A stretch of 64,000 nucleotides of DNA from NCBI RefSeq assembly GCF_023703775.1, contig NZ_CP098514.1, positions 2,329,998 through 2,393,997 of the forward strand, read 5' to 3'. A program made the translations under genes and the position numbers. How positions within the stretch are numbered: position 1 is the first letter of the stretch; the number at the start of each line of letters is the position of its first letter. The DNA is from Haloplanus sp. GDY1. Its GTDB lineage: Archaea > Halobacteriota > Halobacteria > Halobacteriales > Haloferacaceae. Shown here piece after piece: positions 25,981 through 33,237 of this stretch. A model generated the notes under the pieces. The model did not search any database. It was not told where the DNA came from and worked only from the letters and a program-made list of their open reading frames with translations.

Positions 25981-26469
25981 TCAGTCCCCGAGTTCGCGGA
26001 GCTTCTTCTGTACCTGCGAGTAGACCTTCGGATGCAGGTTCATCCCCTCGTCAACGAGATCGTACAGGAGGTCGGTCGCCTCGTCTGCTGTCAGGTCACC
26101 GTTCTTGGTACAACTGAGCAACAGCGTCGTCACCCACCAGCACTCGACGCCGTGGCTCCGGGCGACCTCGATCGGCCCCTTGTCGTTGGCGAGGAGGATC
26201 TCCTCGTCGTCTTCTGCCAGCAGGATCACCGACGCGTCGGCCACCGCGATTCCCTCCATCGACGCTACGTTCTCGGATCGAGTCGGCGTGTCGTGAACGG
26301 TCACGTCCGCCAGAAATCCCTCGAGAGTCGCGGTACCACGCTTCCCCTCGGTGAGAACTTCCGCTCGGATCTCTTCGGTCGTCCGAACCTCGTCGAAGGC
26401 GGTCGGGATGAGATCGAGCCGGCCGACCCACGCGAGCGGAATCAGCGCGGAGGAGTCGACGACGACCAT
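25981..26469 (-). CDS. PIN-domain toxin of the UPF0175-partner type
   Basis: 162 residues beginning MVVVDSSALIPLAWVGRLDLI (Asp5, PIN motif 1). It continues with EIRAEVL (motif 2 Glu), GIAVADASVILLAEDDEEILLANDKG (acidic motif 3/4) and HGVECWWVTTLL. This is the DUF3368-like PIN group usually encoded after a UPF0175 protein. Its ATG at 26469 shares one base with the TGA of the upstream gene. A C-terminal helical tail (HPKVYSQVQKKLRELGD) is longer than in VapC. Confidence 0.85.
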   Translation of the reverse strand: MVVVDSSALIPLAWVGRLDLIPTAFDEVRTTEEIRAEVLTEGKRGTATLEGFLADVTVHDTPTRSENVASMEGIAVADASVILLAEDDEEILLANDKGPIEVARSHGVECWWVTTLLLSCTKNGDLTADEATDLLYDLVDEGMNLHPKVYSQVQKKLRELGD

Positions 26470-26762
26470 CAGATGCGGTCGAGGTCGCGCTCGAGGTCGT
26501 CGGTCGTGTACCCGATGTCGATGCCTTCCTCGGCCGCCAACGTCAGCATCTCGACGTACGAGACGTCCGCGAGTTCCGCTGCCTTTCGCAGAGTGGTGCT
26601 GTGATCGCGAAGCTGATCCAGCGCCCGCTCCCTGCGCCAATCGTCCAGCCCCTGTCGGATGAGTCGCCGAAGCACCTCCGACCGGTCGGCACTCATCTCC
26701 TCCTCCAGTTCAGCGAGTGCCTCTTCGTCGTCTTCCGGTATGCGCGTGGTGACCGTCTTCAT
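26469..26762 (-). CDS. UPF0175/ribbon-helix-helix antitoxin
   Basis: 97 residues. The N-terminal MKTVTTRIPEDDEEALAELEEEMSADRSEVLRRLIRQGL is a ribbon-helix-helix. The C-terminal half (KAAELADVSYVEMLTLAAEEGIDIGYTTDDLERDL) is the UPF0175 signature. It would neutralise the downstream PIN protein and repress the operon. Candidate operator repeats lie immediately upstream (26763-26804). Confidence 0.87.
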   Translation of the reverse strand: MKTVTTRIPEDDEEALAELEEEMSADRSEVLRRLIRQGLDDWRRERALDQLRDHSTTLRKAAELADVSYVEMLTLAAEEGIDIGYTTDDLERDLDRI

Positions 26763-26804
26763 CGTTACGATCCACTACGTTACGATACAGAATAGATGTA
26801 ACGG
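26763..26804 (-). promoter_or_regulatory. Candidate operator and promoter of the UPF0175-PIN operon
   Basis: CGTTACGAT occurs twice in direct orientation (26763-26771 and 26778-26786, 15-bp spacing) and its core is inverted once more as GTAACG (26799-26804). The TATA-like TATTCTGTATC on the minus strand (26786-26796) lies 28 nt upstream of the start. The repeats thus bracket the TATA box and the leaderless start, as expected for an autorepressing RHH antitoxin. Confidence 0.55.
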
Positions 26805-26875
26805 ACAGTCACGCCCCTGTGTTCCTCAAAAGGTAGAAGGTGGGTTTCGTCTCTCCCGGAACAGGCGCCTGTGAG

Positions 26876-27120
26876 CTACTCGGCTGATGGACTGTTCGAT
26901 GGCTCAGCCGACAATCGGTCGCGGTCGTGCGGCGCGTCGACGTCGATATCCGGGCCGATGGGCGTGATCTCGCCCTGATAGTAGCCCTGACCTTGATGTG
27001 CCTCGTCCGCACCGTCGCCGCGACACCGGGCGTCCCGTAGAGGCCGCGTAGGTACGGCCAGAGGCGCTCGTACTGGTGGAGGTACTGCCTGTCGCACTTG
27101 AAGGCCGTGTGGTGAGTTCA
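26876..27120 (-). pseudogene. Remnant of an ECM4/YqjG-type glutathione transferase
   Basis: Read on the minus strand, one frame gives HHTAFKCDRQYLHQYERLWP, then YLRGLYGTPGVAATV and RHIK. After a frameshift near 26990 the next frame gives GYYQGEITPIGPDIDVDAP and HDRDRL before a stop at 26876. Together these are the C-terminal end of the haloarchaeal glutathionyl-hydroquinone reductase-like family (pattern ...LWPYLRDLYxTPGVAATVxxxHIKxxYY...GPDxDFxAPHDRD). The N-terminal two thirds are missing and the frame is broken, so it is not functional. Confidence 0.7.
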
Positions 27121-27224
27121 GCAGAGCGATCCGATAATTCCCTGGAGAACTCCCGATTCGAACGCACATATGGAGAATCGACGTGTGAGAGCAGTAGCGA
27201 TTTGGGAGTCGATCCCTGCTTCTG

Positions 27225-27752
27225 TCAGCAAACGTCTTCTGCATCCACGTCGATCGAGAGTTCGCCCATAATACCGATTTCGACCAGAATACTCGGACAG
27301 TCCACGTCGGTCTGTATCCGAGTGGATGTTACCTGCTTCCCACCAGCTGGGTCATCCGCCTCAGCGCGAGCGTGGAGCGCATAGTTCCCGGGTGACTGAA
27401 CGGGATTTTTCCACGAGTGCATGTCGATTTCCTCGTTCCCGTCATCGTCTCGGTCGGCCATCGGTCGCGTTGGATGTGTTTCCCAGAACACCACCTCGTT
27501 ATCGGTTACGTCTTCGATAACGACATCGAAGACAACTGGGCTATCGCCGAGATTCTTGATCCACACCTCCGCAATGGAGACGAGTTTCGACTCTCGGGTG
27601 AACTCCGAGACAGACAAGCACCCGGAAAGCGGAGTCGAGAGTGCGGTTCCGGCGGACAGCAGTAGCATCCGGCGCGACTGGGTGGAGGGCACAGTCGTGT
27701 ACTCATCTCGATTCGATATGAATTCTGGGCTAGGACACACCTGACCGAACAT
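27225..27752 (-). CDS. Putative lipoprotein, unknown function
   Basis: 175 residues from the ATG at 27752. SRRMLLLSAGTALSTPLSGCLS at about residues 25-46 is a Tat-like signal with a lipobox (LSGC), so it should be exported and lipid-anchored. The mature part is a beta-rich acidic domain (SIAEVWIKNLGDSPVVFDVVIED, NYALHARAEADD, CPSILVEIGIMGELSIDVDAEDVC). This pattern is seen in several orphan haloarchaeal lipoproteins. No close family recognised. It lies in the low-GC accessory stretch without an operon partner. Confidence 0.65.
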   Translation of the reverse strand: MFGQVCPSPEFISNRDEYTTVPSTQSRRMLLLSAGTALSTPLSGCLSVSEFTRESKLVSIAEVWIKNLGDSPVVFDVVIEDVTDNEVVFWETHPTRPMADRDDDGNEEIDMHSWKNPVQSPGNYALHARAEADDPAGGKQVTSTRIQTDVDCPSILVEIGIMGELSIDVDAEDVC

Positions 27753-27978
27753 AGCTATCGAGCGAAAAAGAGGGTGAGCCGAATCCTGCTCGAGGTGAGT
27801 ACGGGATGGGTGCTGTGTACACGGCAACGGCTACACAACTACTCGATCGCCGTCAGCAACGCCGTGACCGATATAGCGTGTAATCATCACCGGAAATACC
27901 GTATTTTCTCTATCCCGATCCCGAAGCAGCCGATAGAACGTGCCTGCGAATTGGTCAGCCGTTTACAGTTTCGGGGAG

Positions 27979-27986
27979 TTTATATC
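27979..27986 (+). promoter_or_regulatory. TATA box of the small membrane protein gene
   Basis: TTTATATC centred 28 nt upstream of the ATG at 28010 suggests a leaderless transcript and gives the main support for the start chosen. Confidence 0.6.
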
Positions 27987-28009
27987 AAACACCACTCGAA
28001 CTGGTTTTG

Positions 28010-28246
28010 ATGCCCTCCACAACGAATGAACTACTTAGATCGGTTCGCCATCTGCTCCTCATAATCGTATTTTTGCTCGGACTTGGAGTCGCGGCACTCG
28101 GTGATATCGCTGTTGCGGTACGTGGTTACACGACAGGGATATCGACTGCTGCTCGCTCAATCGGAGGTGTAGTCGTACTTGCAGGAGTTGTGCTTTTCTT
28201 TTACACAATGCTTCGACCAAGTGCGAACCAAGACTCGGCGAACTAA
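28010..28246 (+). CDS. Small two-helix membrane protein, unknown
   Basis: 78 residues with two transmembrane helices (HLLLIIVFLLGLGVAALGDIAVAV and AARSIGGVVVLAGVVLFFYTML) and short polar ends. A TATA box 28 nt upstream of the ATG supports expression. The GC content and codon use are lower than the core genes. No family recognised. It is flanked by the orphan lipoprotein and the Nudix remnant. Confidence 0.6.
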   Translation: MPSTTNELLRSVRHLLLIIVFLLGLGVAALGDIAVAVRGYTTGISTAARSIGGVVVLAGVVLFFYTMLRPSANQDSAN

Positions 28247-28423
28247 GTTCACCGAGTGGTTCGTGGCTCGCTTGTATCGACCGATCTGATCTGACCGAAT
28301 GGGAAACTGATTTTGTACGAGATACGCGCCCTCTATTCGGCAGGACTGCTGATCTCTGTCACCTATCGATGGTTTCAACGAGGCCGAACAGCGAGTTCTC
28401 GGTTTGACTCGTCGATGCGCCTG

Positions 28424-28691
28424 TCAGTCGAGGAGCGCGTCAGTGACGATCCGCTCGTGGTCGAAGCCCATCTTTGGCAGATCGGCCGGGTCGAACGGTC
28501 CCACCTGCCGGCTTCCTCACTCACCTCGCGGACACGGGCCTCTCGTGCGGTTTCGTCGGGGTCGACAAGACCGCCCGGAAGCACCCGACTACCCTCGAAG
28601 GGTGAGTGTGTCCGTTCGAGGAGCATCACCTCCCCGCCGGGCACGATCACCGCGTCGGTCGCGAGTGCTCGAACCGTGACGCTGCCGACAC
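28424..28691 (-). pseudogene. Nudix hydrolase remnant with internal deletion
   Basis: On the minus strand, one frame reads VGSVTVRALATDAVIVPGGE, LERTHSPFEGSRVLPGGLVD and PDETAREARVREVSEEAG, an intact Nudix box (G-x5-E-x7-REVxEEAG). The sequence then jumps directly, in another frame, to GPFDPADLPKMGFDHERIV and TDALLD-stop, which is the C-terminal end typical of haloarchaeal Nudix proteins. The roughly 45 residues between are missing. This is a decayed copy, inactive or at best a truncated product. Confidence 0.65.
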
Positions 28692-28794
28692 CATCCGATG
28701 TCCCTTTCCGCTTCGACGGCGTTTCCCCCCGTATGAACGCGAATTCGCCGGCAGTTCCCCCGCGGAACGTATCACGGAATTTGGTGAGGGACGT

Positions 28795-29559
28795 ATGACG
28801 GACCGGGACGAGTACTACAACCGCTCGAAACAGGAGGGGTATCGCGCCCGGTCGGCCTACAAACTCAAGCAACTCGACGAGGCCGCGGGGCTGTTCGCCC
28901 CCGGGGACGTCGTCGTCGACCTGGGCGCGGCCCCCGGCGGGTGGCTCCAGGTCGCCGCCGAGGCCGTCGGCGAGGGTGGGACCGTCGTCGGCGTCGACCG
29001 CCAGCGGATCCGCCCGCTCGATCACGACGCCGTCGAGACGATTCGCGGCGACATGACCGAGGCGGAGACCGTCGATCTCCTCCGCGAGGCGGTCGGTTCG
29101 GCCGACGCCGTCGTCTCGGACATGGCCCCGAACATGACCGGCGAGTACTCCGTGGATCACGCCCGGTCGATCCACCTCGCCCGACAGGCCCTCGGGGTCG
29201 CACGCGACCTGCTGTCCCCCGGTGGCGACCTCGTGGTCAAGGCCTTCGACGGCCCGGACCTCGCCGACCTCCGGGCCGAGATGGAGGAGTCCTTCGAGTA
29301 CGTGCGGTCGATCCGCCCGGACGCCTCCCGGGACTCCTCCTCGGAGGTGTACCTCGTCGCCAAGGGCTATCTCACCGCGCCGGTCGCCCCCGGCGACGAA
29401 CTCGTCGTCGAGATCAGCGACGAGGGCGACGAGGGCGACGGCATCGCCCGCGTCGACGGGTTCACCGTCTTCGTCCCCGACGCCGAGGTTGGCGACCGGG
29501 TGGCGGTGCGGATCGACGACGTGAAGCCGCGATTCGCCTTCGCCGAACGGCGCGACTAG
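28795..29559 (+). CDS. rlmE: 23S rRNA (uridine-2'-O-) methyltransferase RlmE with TRAM domain
   Basis: 254 residues. The FtsJ domain is MTDRDEYYNRSKQEGYRARSAYKLKQLDE, SAM motif VVDLGAAPGGWLQVA, and catalytic tetrad residues in RSAYKL (Lys), SDMAPNMTG (Asp), LVVKAF (Lys) and SSEVYLVAKG (Glu). It modifies the universally conserved U in the A-loop of 23S rRNA. The C-terminal 60 residues (APVAPGDELVVEI, GDRVAVRIDDVKPRFAFAE) are a TRAM RNA-binding domain, a fusion usual in haloarchaea. The ATG at 28795 fits the family start; upstream in-frame sequence overlaps the Nudix remnant. Confidence 0.95.
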   Translation: MTDRDEYYNRSKQEGYRARSAYKLKQLDEAAGLFAPGDVVVDLGAAPGGWLQVAAEAVGEGGTVVGVDRQRIRPLDHDAVETIRGDMTEAETVDLLREAVGSADAVVSDMAPNMTGEYSVDHARSIHLARQALGVARDLLSPGGDLVVKAFDGPDLADLRAEMEESFEYVRSIRPDASRDSSSEVYLVAKGYLTAPVAPGDELVVEISDEGDEGDGIARVDGFTVFVPDAEVGDRVAVRIDDVKPRFAFAERRD

Positions 29560-30290
29560 TTCTGCTCGCTCGCCGTCGCAGCGGCCTTCGCGGCCGCGTC
29601 CGCCCGCGATCGCACGAGGCCGACCACGGCGTAGACGAACGGCGTGTCGACGAGGGCGATGAGCAGTTTGAGGAGGTACTGGCCGAGCATCAGGCCGACG
29701 ACGACCGACCACGGCGTCGGGCTCCCCAGACCCGCGTACGTCGGGAGCAGGTAGAAGGCGACGCCGACGAAGATGACGGTGTCGATGGCCTGACTCGTCC
29801 CCGTCGAGACGATGTTCCGGAGCCAGAGGAAGTCGCCCTCGGTCGCCTCGCGGAGGCGGTGGAAGACGATCACGTCCCAGTTCTGGCTGACGAGGTAGGC
29901 GAGCAGGCTCCCGGCGACGATGTTCGTGCTCGCGCCGAGGACGGCCGCGAAGGCGTCGGGGGCGACCGGCGAGTTCCCCGCGGCCGGCGCGAGGATGGTC
30001 GACCACACCAGCGCCAGCAACACGAAGTTCATCGCGAAGCCGACGTTCACCATCACCTGCGCCGCCCGCCGACCGTACAGTTCGGCGTAGCAGTCCGAGG
30101 CGAAGAAGGTGAGCGCGTACGCGAGCGCCGCCCCGGGGAGGAACACCGTCTCGCCGATCCGCGGCAGCGGCGTCGGCAGCGGGATCGCCAGCACCTTCGA
30201 GGCGGTCAACTGTGCGGTCACCAGGGCCGTGACGAAGAGCGCGAGGATCGCGACCCGCCCCACCGGCCACGCGTTCCGGTCGGCGCTCAT
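29556..30290 (-). CDS. Queuosine-precursor-type transporter (YhhQ/DUF165 family)
   Basis: 244-residue membrane protein with about 7 helices. Family landmarks are LTASKVLAIPLPTPLPRIGETVFLPGAALAYALTFFASDCYAELYG near the N-terminus, SLLAYLVSQNWDVIVFHRLR, and SQAIDTVIFVGVAFYLLP. In bacteria YhhQ imports preQ0/preQ1. In archaea the same 7-deazaguanine goes into archaeosine at tRNA position 15, so salvage of preQ0 is the likely role. The ATG overlaps the stop of a short RHH gene (ATGA), indicating coupling. Tail overlaps rlmE by 4 nt. Confidence 0.88.
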   Translation of the reverse strand: MSADRNAWPVGRVAILALFVTALVTAQLTASKVLAIPLPTPLPRIGETVFLPGAALAYALTFFASDCYAELYGRRAAQVMVNVGFAMNFVLLALVWSTILAPAAGNSPVAPDAFAAVLGASTNIVAGSLLAYLVSQNWDVIVFHRLREATEGDFLWLRNIVSTGTSQAIDTVIFVGVAFYLLPTYAGLGSPTPWSVVVGLMLGQYLLKLLIALVDTPFVYAVVGLVRSRADAAAKAAATASEQN

Positions 30291-30463
30291 TCCTCGGACT
30301 CCAGCCGTCCGTGTCGGGCGTCGATGTCGTCGAGCAGATCCAGGTGCTTGCGGATCGACGCCCTGATCGCGTCGCTCCGGTTCACGAACTTCCCGTCCTC
30401 GCCCACGTGCTCGTCCAGATCCGCGAGCAGTTCGTCGGGCACCTCGACGCTGATCTTGGTCAC
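30287..30463 (-). CDS. Ribbon-helix-helix protein coupled to the YhhQ-type transporter
   Basis: 58 residues from GTG: TKISVEVPDELLADLDEHVG is the strand and first helix, and KFVNRSDAIRASIRKHLDLL the second helix of a CopG/MetJ-type fold. The acidic C-terminus is LDDIDARHGRLESEE. Its stop overlaps the transporter ATG by 4 nt, so the two form one unit; it may regulate the transporter gene itself. The 156-bp gap to the divergent enolase-like gene contains an inverted repeat CCACG...CGTGG (30489-30505) near its start. Confidence 0.8.
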   Translation of the reverse strand: MTKISVEVPDELLADLDEHVGEDGKFVNRSDAIRASIRKHLDLLDDIDARHGRLESEE

Positions 30464-30587
30464 GCCGATCCCCCTCTTCGTCCCGCGGCCACGCGCCGGC
30501 CGTGGTGTGCTTGTCGTACTCTCATGGTGTTCGCTGGGGAATACTCGGAGGACTCGACGTTTAAATTCGACGGATTCGGGGGCACAA

Positions 30588-30594
30588 CTATACC
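30588..30594 (+). promoter_or_regulatory. TATA box of the enolase-like/glycerate kinase operon
   Basis: CTATACC centred 29 nt upstream of the ATG at 30620, inside the divergent gap with the RHH gene. Confidence 0.5.
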
Positions 30595-30619
30595 GCCGGC
30601 CCGCGGACGGTCGAACGAC

Positions 30620-31891
30620 ATGCCAGCCGCTCCAATCGAGCGCATCGACGCCAGGGAGATCCTCGACAACCGACTGGAGCCGACCCTGCGGGTGACCGTC
30701 GAGACGCCGGCCGGGAGCGGTCGGGCCGACGTCCCCCGCGGCCGCTCCCGGGGGACCCACGAGGCCCTCGACCTCCGGGACGGCGACGACCGATATCGGG
30801 GTCGCGGGGTCAGGCAGGCGGCCGCGAACGTCGAGGAGCGCATCGCCCCCGAACTCGTCGGCCGCGACGCGACCGCCCAGCGGGCCGTCGACGCCGCCCT
30901 CGCCGACCTGGACGACCCCGACGATCCGCTCGGGGGGAACGCCCTCACCGGCGTCTCGCTCGCCGTCCTGCGGGCGGGCGCGGCCGCGACCGACCGTCCC
31001 CTCTATCGGTACGTCGGCGGCGCGGACGCCCACGTCCTCCCGCTCCCCTTCTTCGACCTGATCGAGGGCGGCGAACTCGCCGGCGGCGACCTCCCCTTTC
31101 AGGAACACCAGGTGGTGCCCGTCGGCGCGGACTCCGTCGCCGAGGCCGTCCGGATGACCGCCGAGGTGTACTACGAACTCGGCGACATCGTCCGCGCGGA
31201 GTACGGCGAGGCGTCGCTCAACGTCGGCGCCGAAGGGGGGTACAACCCCGTCGGCGTCGACGACCCGCGGACGGCCTTCGACCTCGAACTCCGGGCCGTC
31301 GAGGAGTGTGGCTACGGCGGCGAGTTCGCCCTCGCGGCGGACGTGGCGGCGTCGCACTTCTACGACCCCGAGACGGGGACCTACGCGCTGCTCGGCGAGC
31401 GGATGACCCGGGCGGACCTCCTCGACTTCTACGAGGACCTCGTCGCCACCTACCCAGTCGTCTCCCTGGAGGACCCCCTCGACCAGGACGACTTCGACGG
31501 CGTCGCCGCGCTGACCGACCGCCTCGACGTGCAGGTGATCGGCGACGACCTGTTCGTCACCTCCGCCGACCGACTCCGGCGAGGGATCGACCGCGGCGCC
31601 GCGAACGCCCTCCTGTGGAAGGTGAACCAGGTCGGCACCGTCACCGACGCCGTCGACGCCGCGCGACTGGCGACCCGGAACGGCTACGCGGTCCAGGTGT
31701 CCGAGCGCTCCGGCCAGACCCCCGACACGTGGCTCGCCGACCTCGCCGTCGGACTCGGCGCCGGCCAGATCAAGACCGGCGTCACTCGCGGTGAACGCAC
31801 CGAGCAGTACAACCGGCTCCTGGAAATCGAGGCCGAACTCGGCGACGTCGCCGCCTTCGGCCCGCCGGCCGACGGCGCGCTCGATCCATGA
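30620..31891 (+). CDS. Enolase-family protein (divergent phosphopyruvate hydratase paralogue)
   Basis: 423 residues with the full enolase fold. Retained are the metal ligands (AADVAASHFY, VVSLEDPLDQDD, VIGDDLFVTS), the Glu of GAEGGYNP and QEH, the general-base Lys in LLWKVNQVGTVTDA and the Lys of QIKTGVTRGERT. Two active-site elements differ from canonical enolases: the SGASTG loop is RGRSRG, and the His of the GSHAG segment is Leu (GGELAGG). Typical haloarchaeal enolase differs in sequence, so this looks like a second copy. It overlaps glycerate 2-kinase by 4 nt, so a 2-phosphoglycerate to PEP role is plausible; action on a related acid is possible. Confidence 0.85.
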   Translation: MPAAPIERIDAREILDNRLEPTLRVTVETPAGSGRADVPRGRSRGTHEALDLRDGDDRYRGRGVRQAAANVEERIAPELVGRDATAQRAVDAALADLDDPDDPLGGNALTGVSLAVLRAGAAATDRPLYRYVGGADAHVLPLPFFDLIEGGELAGGDLPFQEHQVVPVGADSVAEAVRMTAEVYYELGDIVRAEYGEASLNVGAEGGYNPVGVDDPRTAFDLELRAVEECGYGGEFALAADVAASHFYDPETGTYALLGERMTRADLLDFYEDLVATYPVVSLEDPLDQDDFDGVAALTDRLDVQVIGDDLFVTSADRLRRGIDRGAANALLWKVNQVGTVTDAVDAARLATRNGYAVQVSERSGQTPDTWLADLAVGLGAGQIKTGVTRGERTEQYNRLLEIEAELGDVAAFGPPADGALDP

Positions 31892-33237
31892 CGACGGTCC
31901 GCAACCGGTCGGCGCTCACCGATCACGGCAACCGCGAGGCCCGGGCGGACCTCCTCGACGTCGCCGAGGCGGCCGTCGACGCCGTCCACCCGCGGCGGAC
32001 CGTCCCCGCCGCCGTCGAGCGCGACGGCGACCGCCTCCGGATCGGCGACCGGACCTTCGACCTCGCCGCCGTCGACGACGTGTACCTCGTCGGCGCGGGC
32101 AAGGGGTCGGCCGCCGTCGCCGCCGAACTCGCCGCCGTCGTCGGCGACCGACTCACGGACGGACTCGTCGCCGAGAAGGCGGGCGGCGAGGCGGACGTCG
32201 ACGGCCTCACCGTCGTCGGTGCCGGCCACCCCGTCCCCGACGAGACGAGCCTGCGGGCCGGGCGGCGAGTCCGGGAACTGGCCGACGCGGCCGGCCCCGA
32301 CGACCTGGTGCTCGCCGCCGTCACCGGCGGCGCGTCGGCCACGCTCGCCGCCCCGGCCGGTGACCTCTCCCTTGACGACCTGGCGGCGACGACCGACCGG
32401 CTCCTGAACGCCGGCCTCCCCATCGACGAGATCAACGCGGTCCGGAAACACTGCTCGACGATCAAGGGCGGCCGACTGGCCCGGCGGGTCGCGCCCGCCA
32501 CCCTCGCGACGCTCGTCGTCGTCGACGAACCGGCGGGCGAGCCCTGGGGGCCGACCGTCGGCGACGACACGACGTTCGCGGACGCGCTGTCCGTCCTCGA
32601 CCGCCACGACCTGACCGACGCCGTCCCGGCCGCCGTCCGCCGTCACCTCCGCCGAGGCGCCGAGGGGAGCCACCCGGAGACGCCGCCGCGGACCGTCCCC
32701 GCCGGCCACGTCGCCGTCCTCGCGGGCCCGACCGACGTCGTCGAGGCCGCGCGGGACCGGGCGGCCGAACTCGGCCACGAGCCGCTGATCCTCTCCTCGA
32801 CGGTGGAAGGCGAGAGCCGGACGGCCGCCACCTGTCTGGCCGCCGTCGCCCGCGAGGCGTCGACGCACGGACGGCCGGTCGCCCCGCCCTGCGTTTTGAT
32901 CTCGGGCGGCGAGACCACCGTGCAGGTCGGCCCGGACGCCGGCGAGGGCGGGCCGAACCAGGAGTTCGCCCTCGCGTCGGCGCTCGCCCTCGCGGACGAC
33001 CCGTCGGTCACGACGCTCGCACTGGGGACCGACGGCACCGACGGACCGACGGACGTGGCCGGCGGCCTCGTCGACCACACGACCGTCTCACGCCTCGATG
33101 CGGCGGGGATCGACGCCGAGGCCCACCTCCGGCGGCACGATTCGACGGCGGCGCTCCGGGCCGTCGACGACGCGGTGGTGACCGGGCCGACGGGGACGAA
33201 CGTGATGGACCTCCGCCTGACGCTCGTCGGGGGTTAG
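31888..33237 (+). CDS. Glycerate 2-kinase (DUF4147/MOFRL family)
   Basis: 449-residue class II glycerate kinase producing 2-phosphoglycerate. The N-terminal DUF4147 part has VYLVGAGKGSAAVAAEL, GAGHPVPDETSLRAGRRV, LAAVTGGASATLAAPAG and EINAVRKHCSTIKGGRLAR (catalytic Lys region). The C-terminal MOFRL domain has CVLISGGETTVQV, GGPNQEFALASAL and ALGTDGTDGPTDVAGG. The ATG overlaps the enolase-like stop (ATGA), so its product would be the direct substrate of that enzyme. Converges on tatCt with a 4-nt overlap. Confidence 0.92.
   Translation: MTTVRNRSALTDHGNREARADLLDVAEAAVDAVHPRRTVPAAVERDGDRLRIGDRTFDLAAVDDVYLVGAGKGSAAVAAELAAVVGDRLTDGLVAEKAGGEADVDGLTVVGAGHPVPDETSLRAGRRVRELADAAGPDDLVLAAVTGGASATLAAPAGDLSLDDLAATTDRLLNAGLPIDEINAVRKHCSTIKGGRLARRVAPATLATLVVVDEPAGEPWGPTVGDDTTFADALSVLDRHDLTDAVPAAVRRHLRRGAEGSHPETPPRTVPAGHVAVLAGPTDVVEAARDRAAELGHEPLILSSTVEGESRTAATCLAAVAREASTHGRPVAPPCVLISGGETTVQVGPDAGEGGPNQEFALASALALADDPSVTTLALGTDGTDGPTDVAGGLVDHTTVSRLDAAGIDAEAHLRRHDSTAALRAVDDAVVTGPTGTNVMDLRLTLVGG

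Noticed and set aside
27774-28010. 78-codon plus-strand ORF between the lipoprotein and the membrane protein
   Set aside because: Composition unlike haloarchaeal proteins (many His, Cys, Ile), no promoter at the right spacing, and the real TATA box for the next gene lies inside it.
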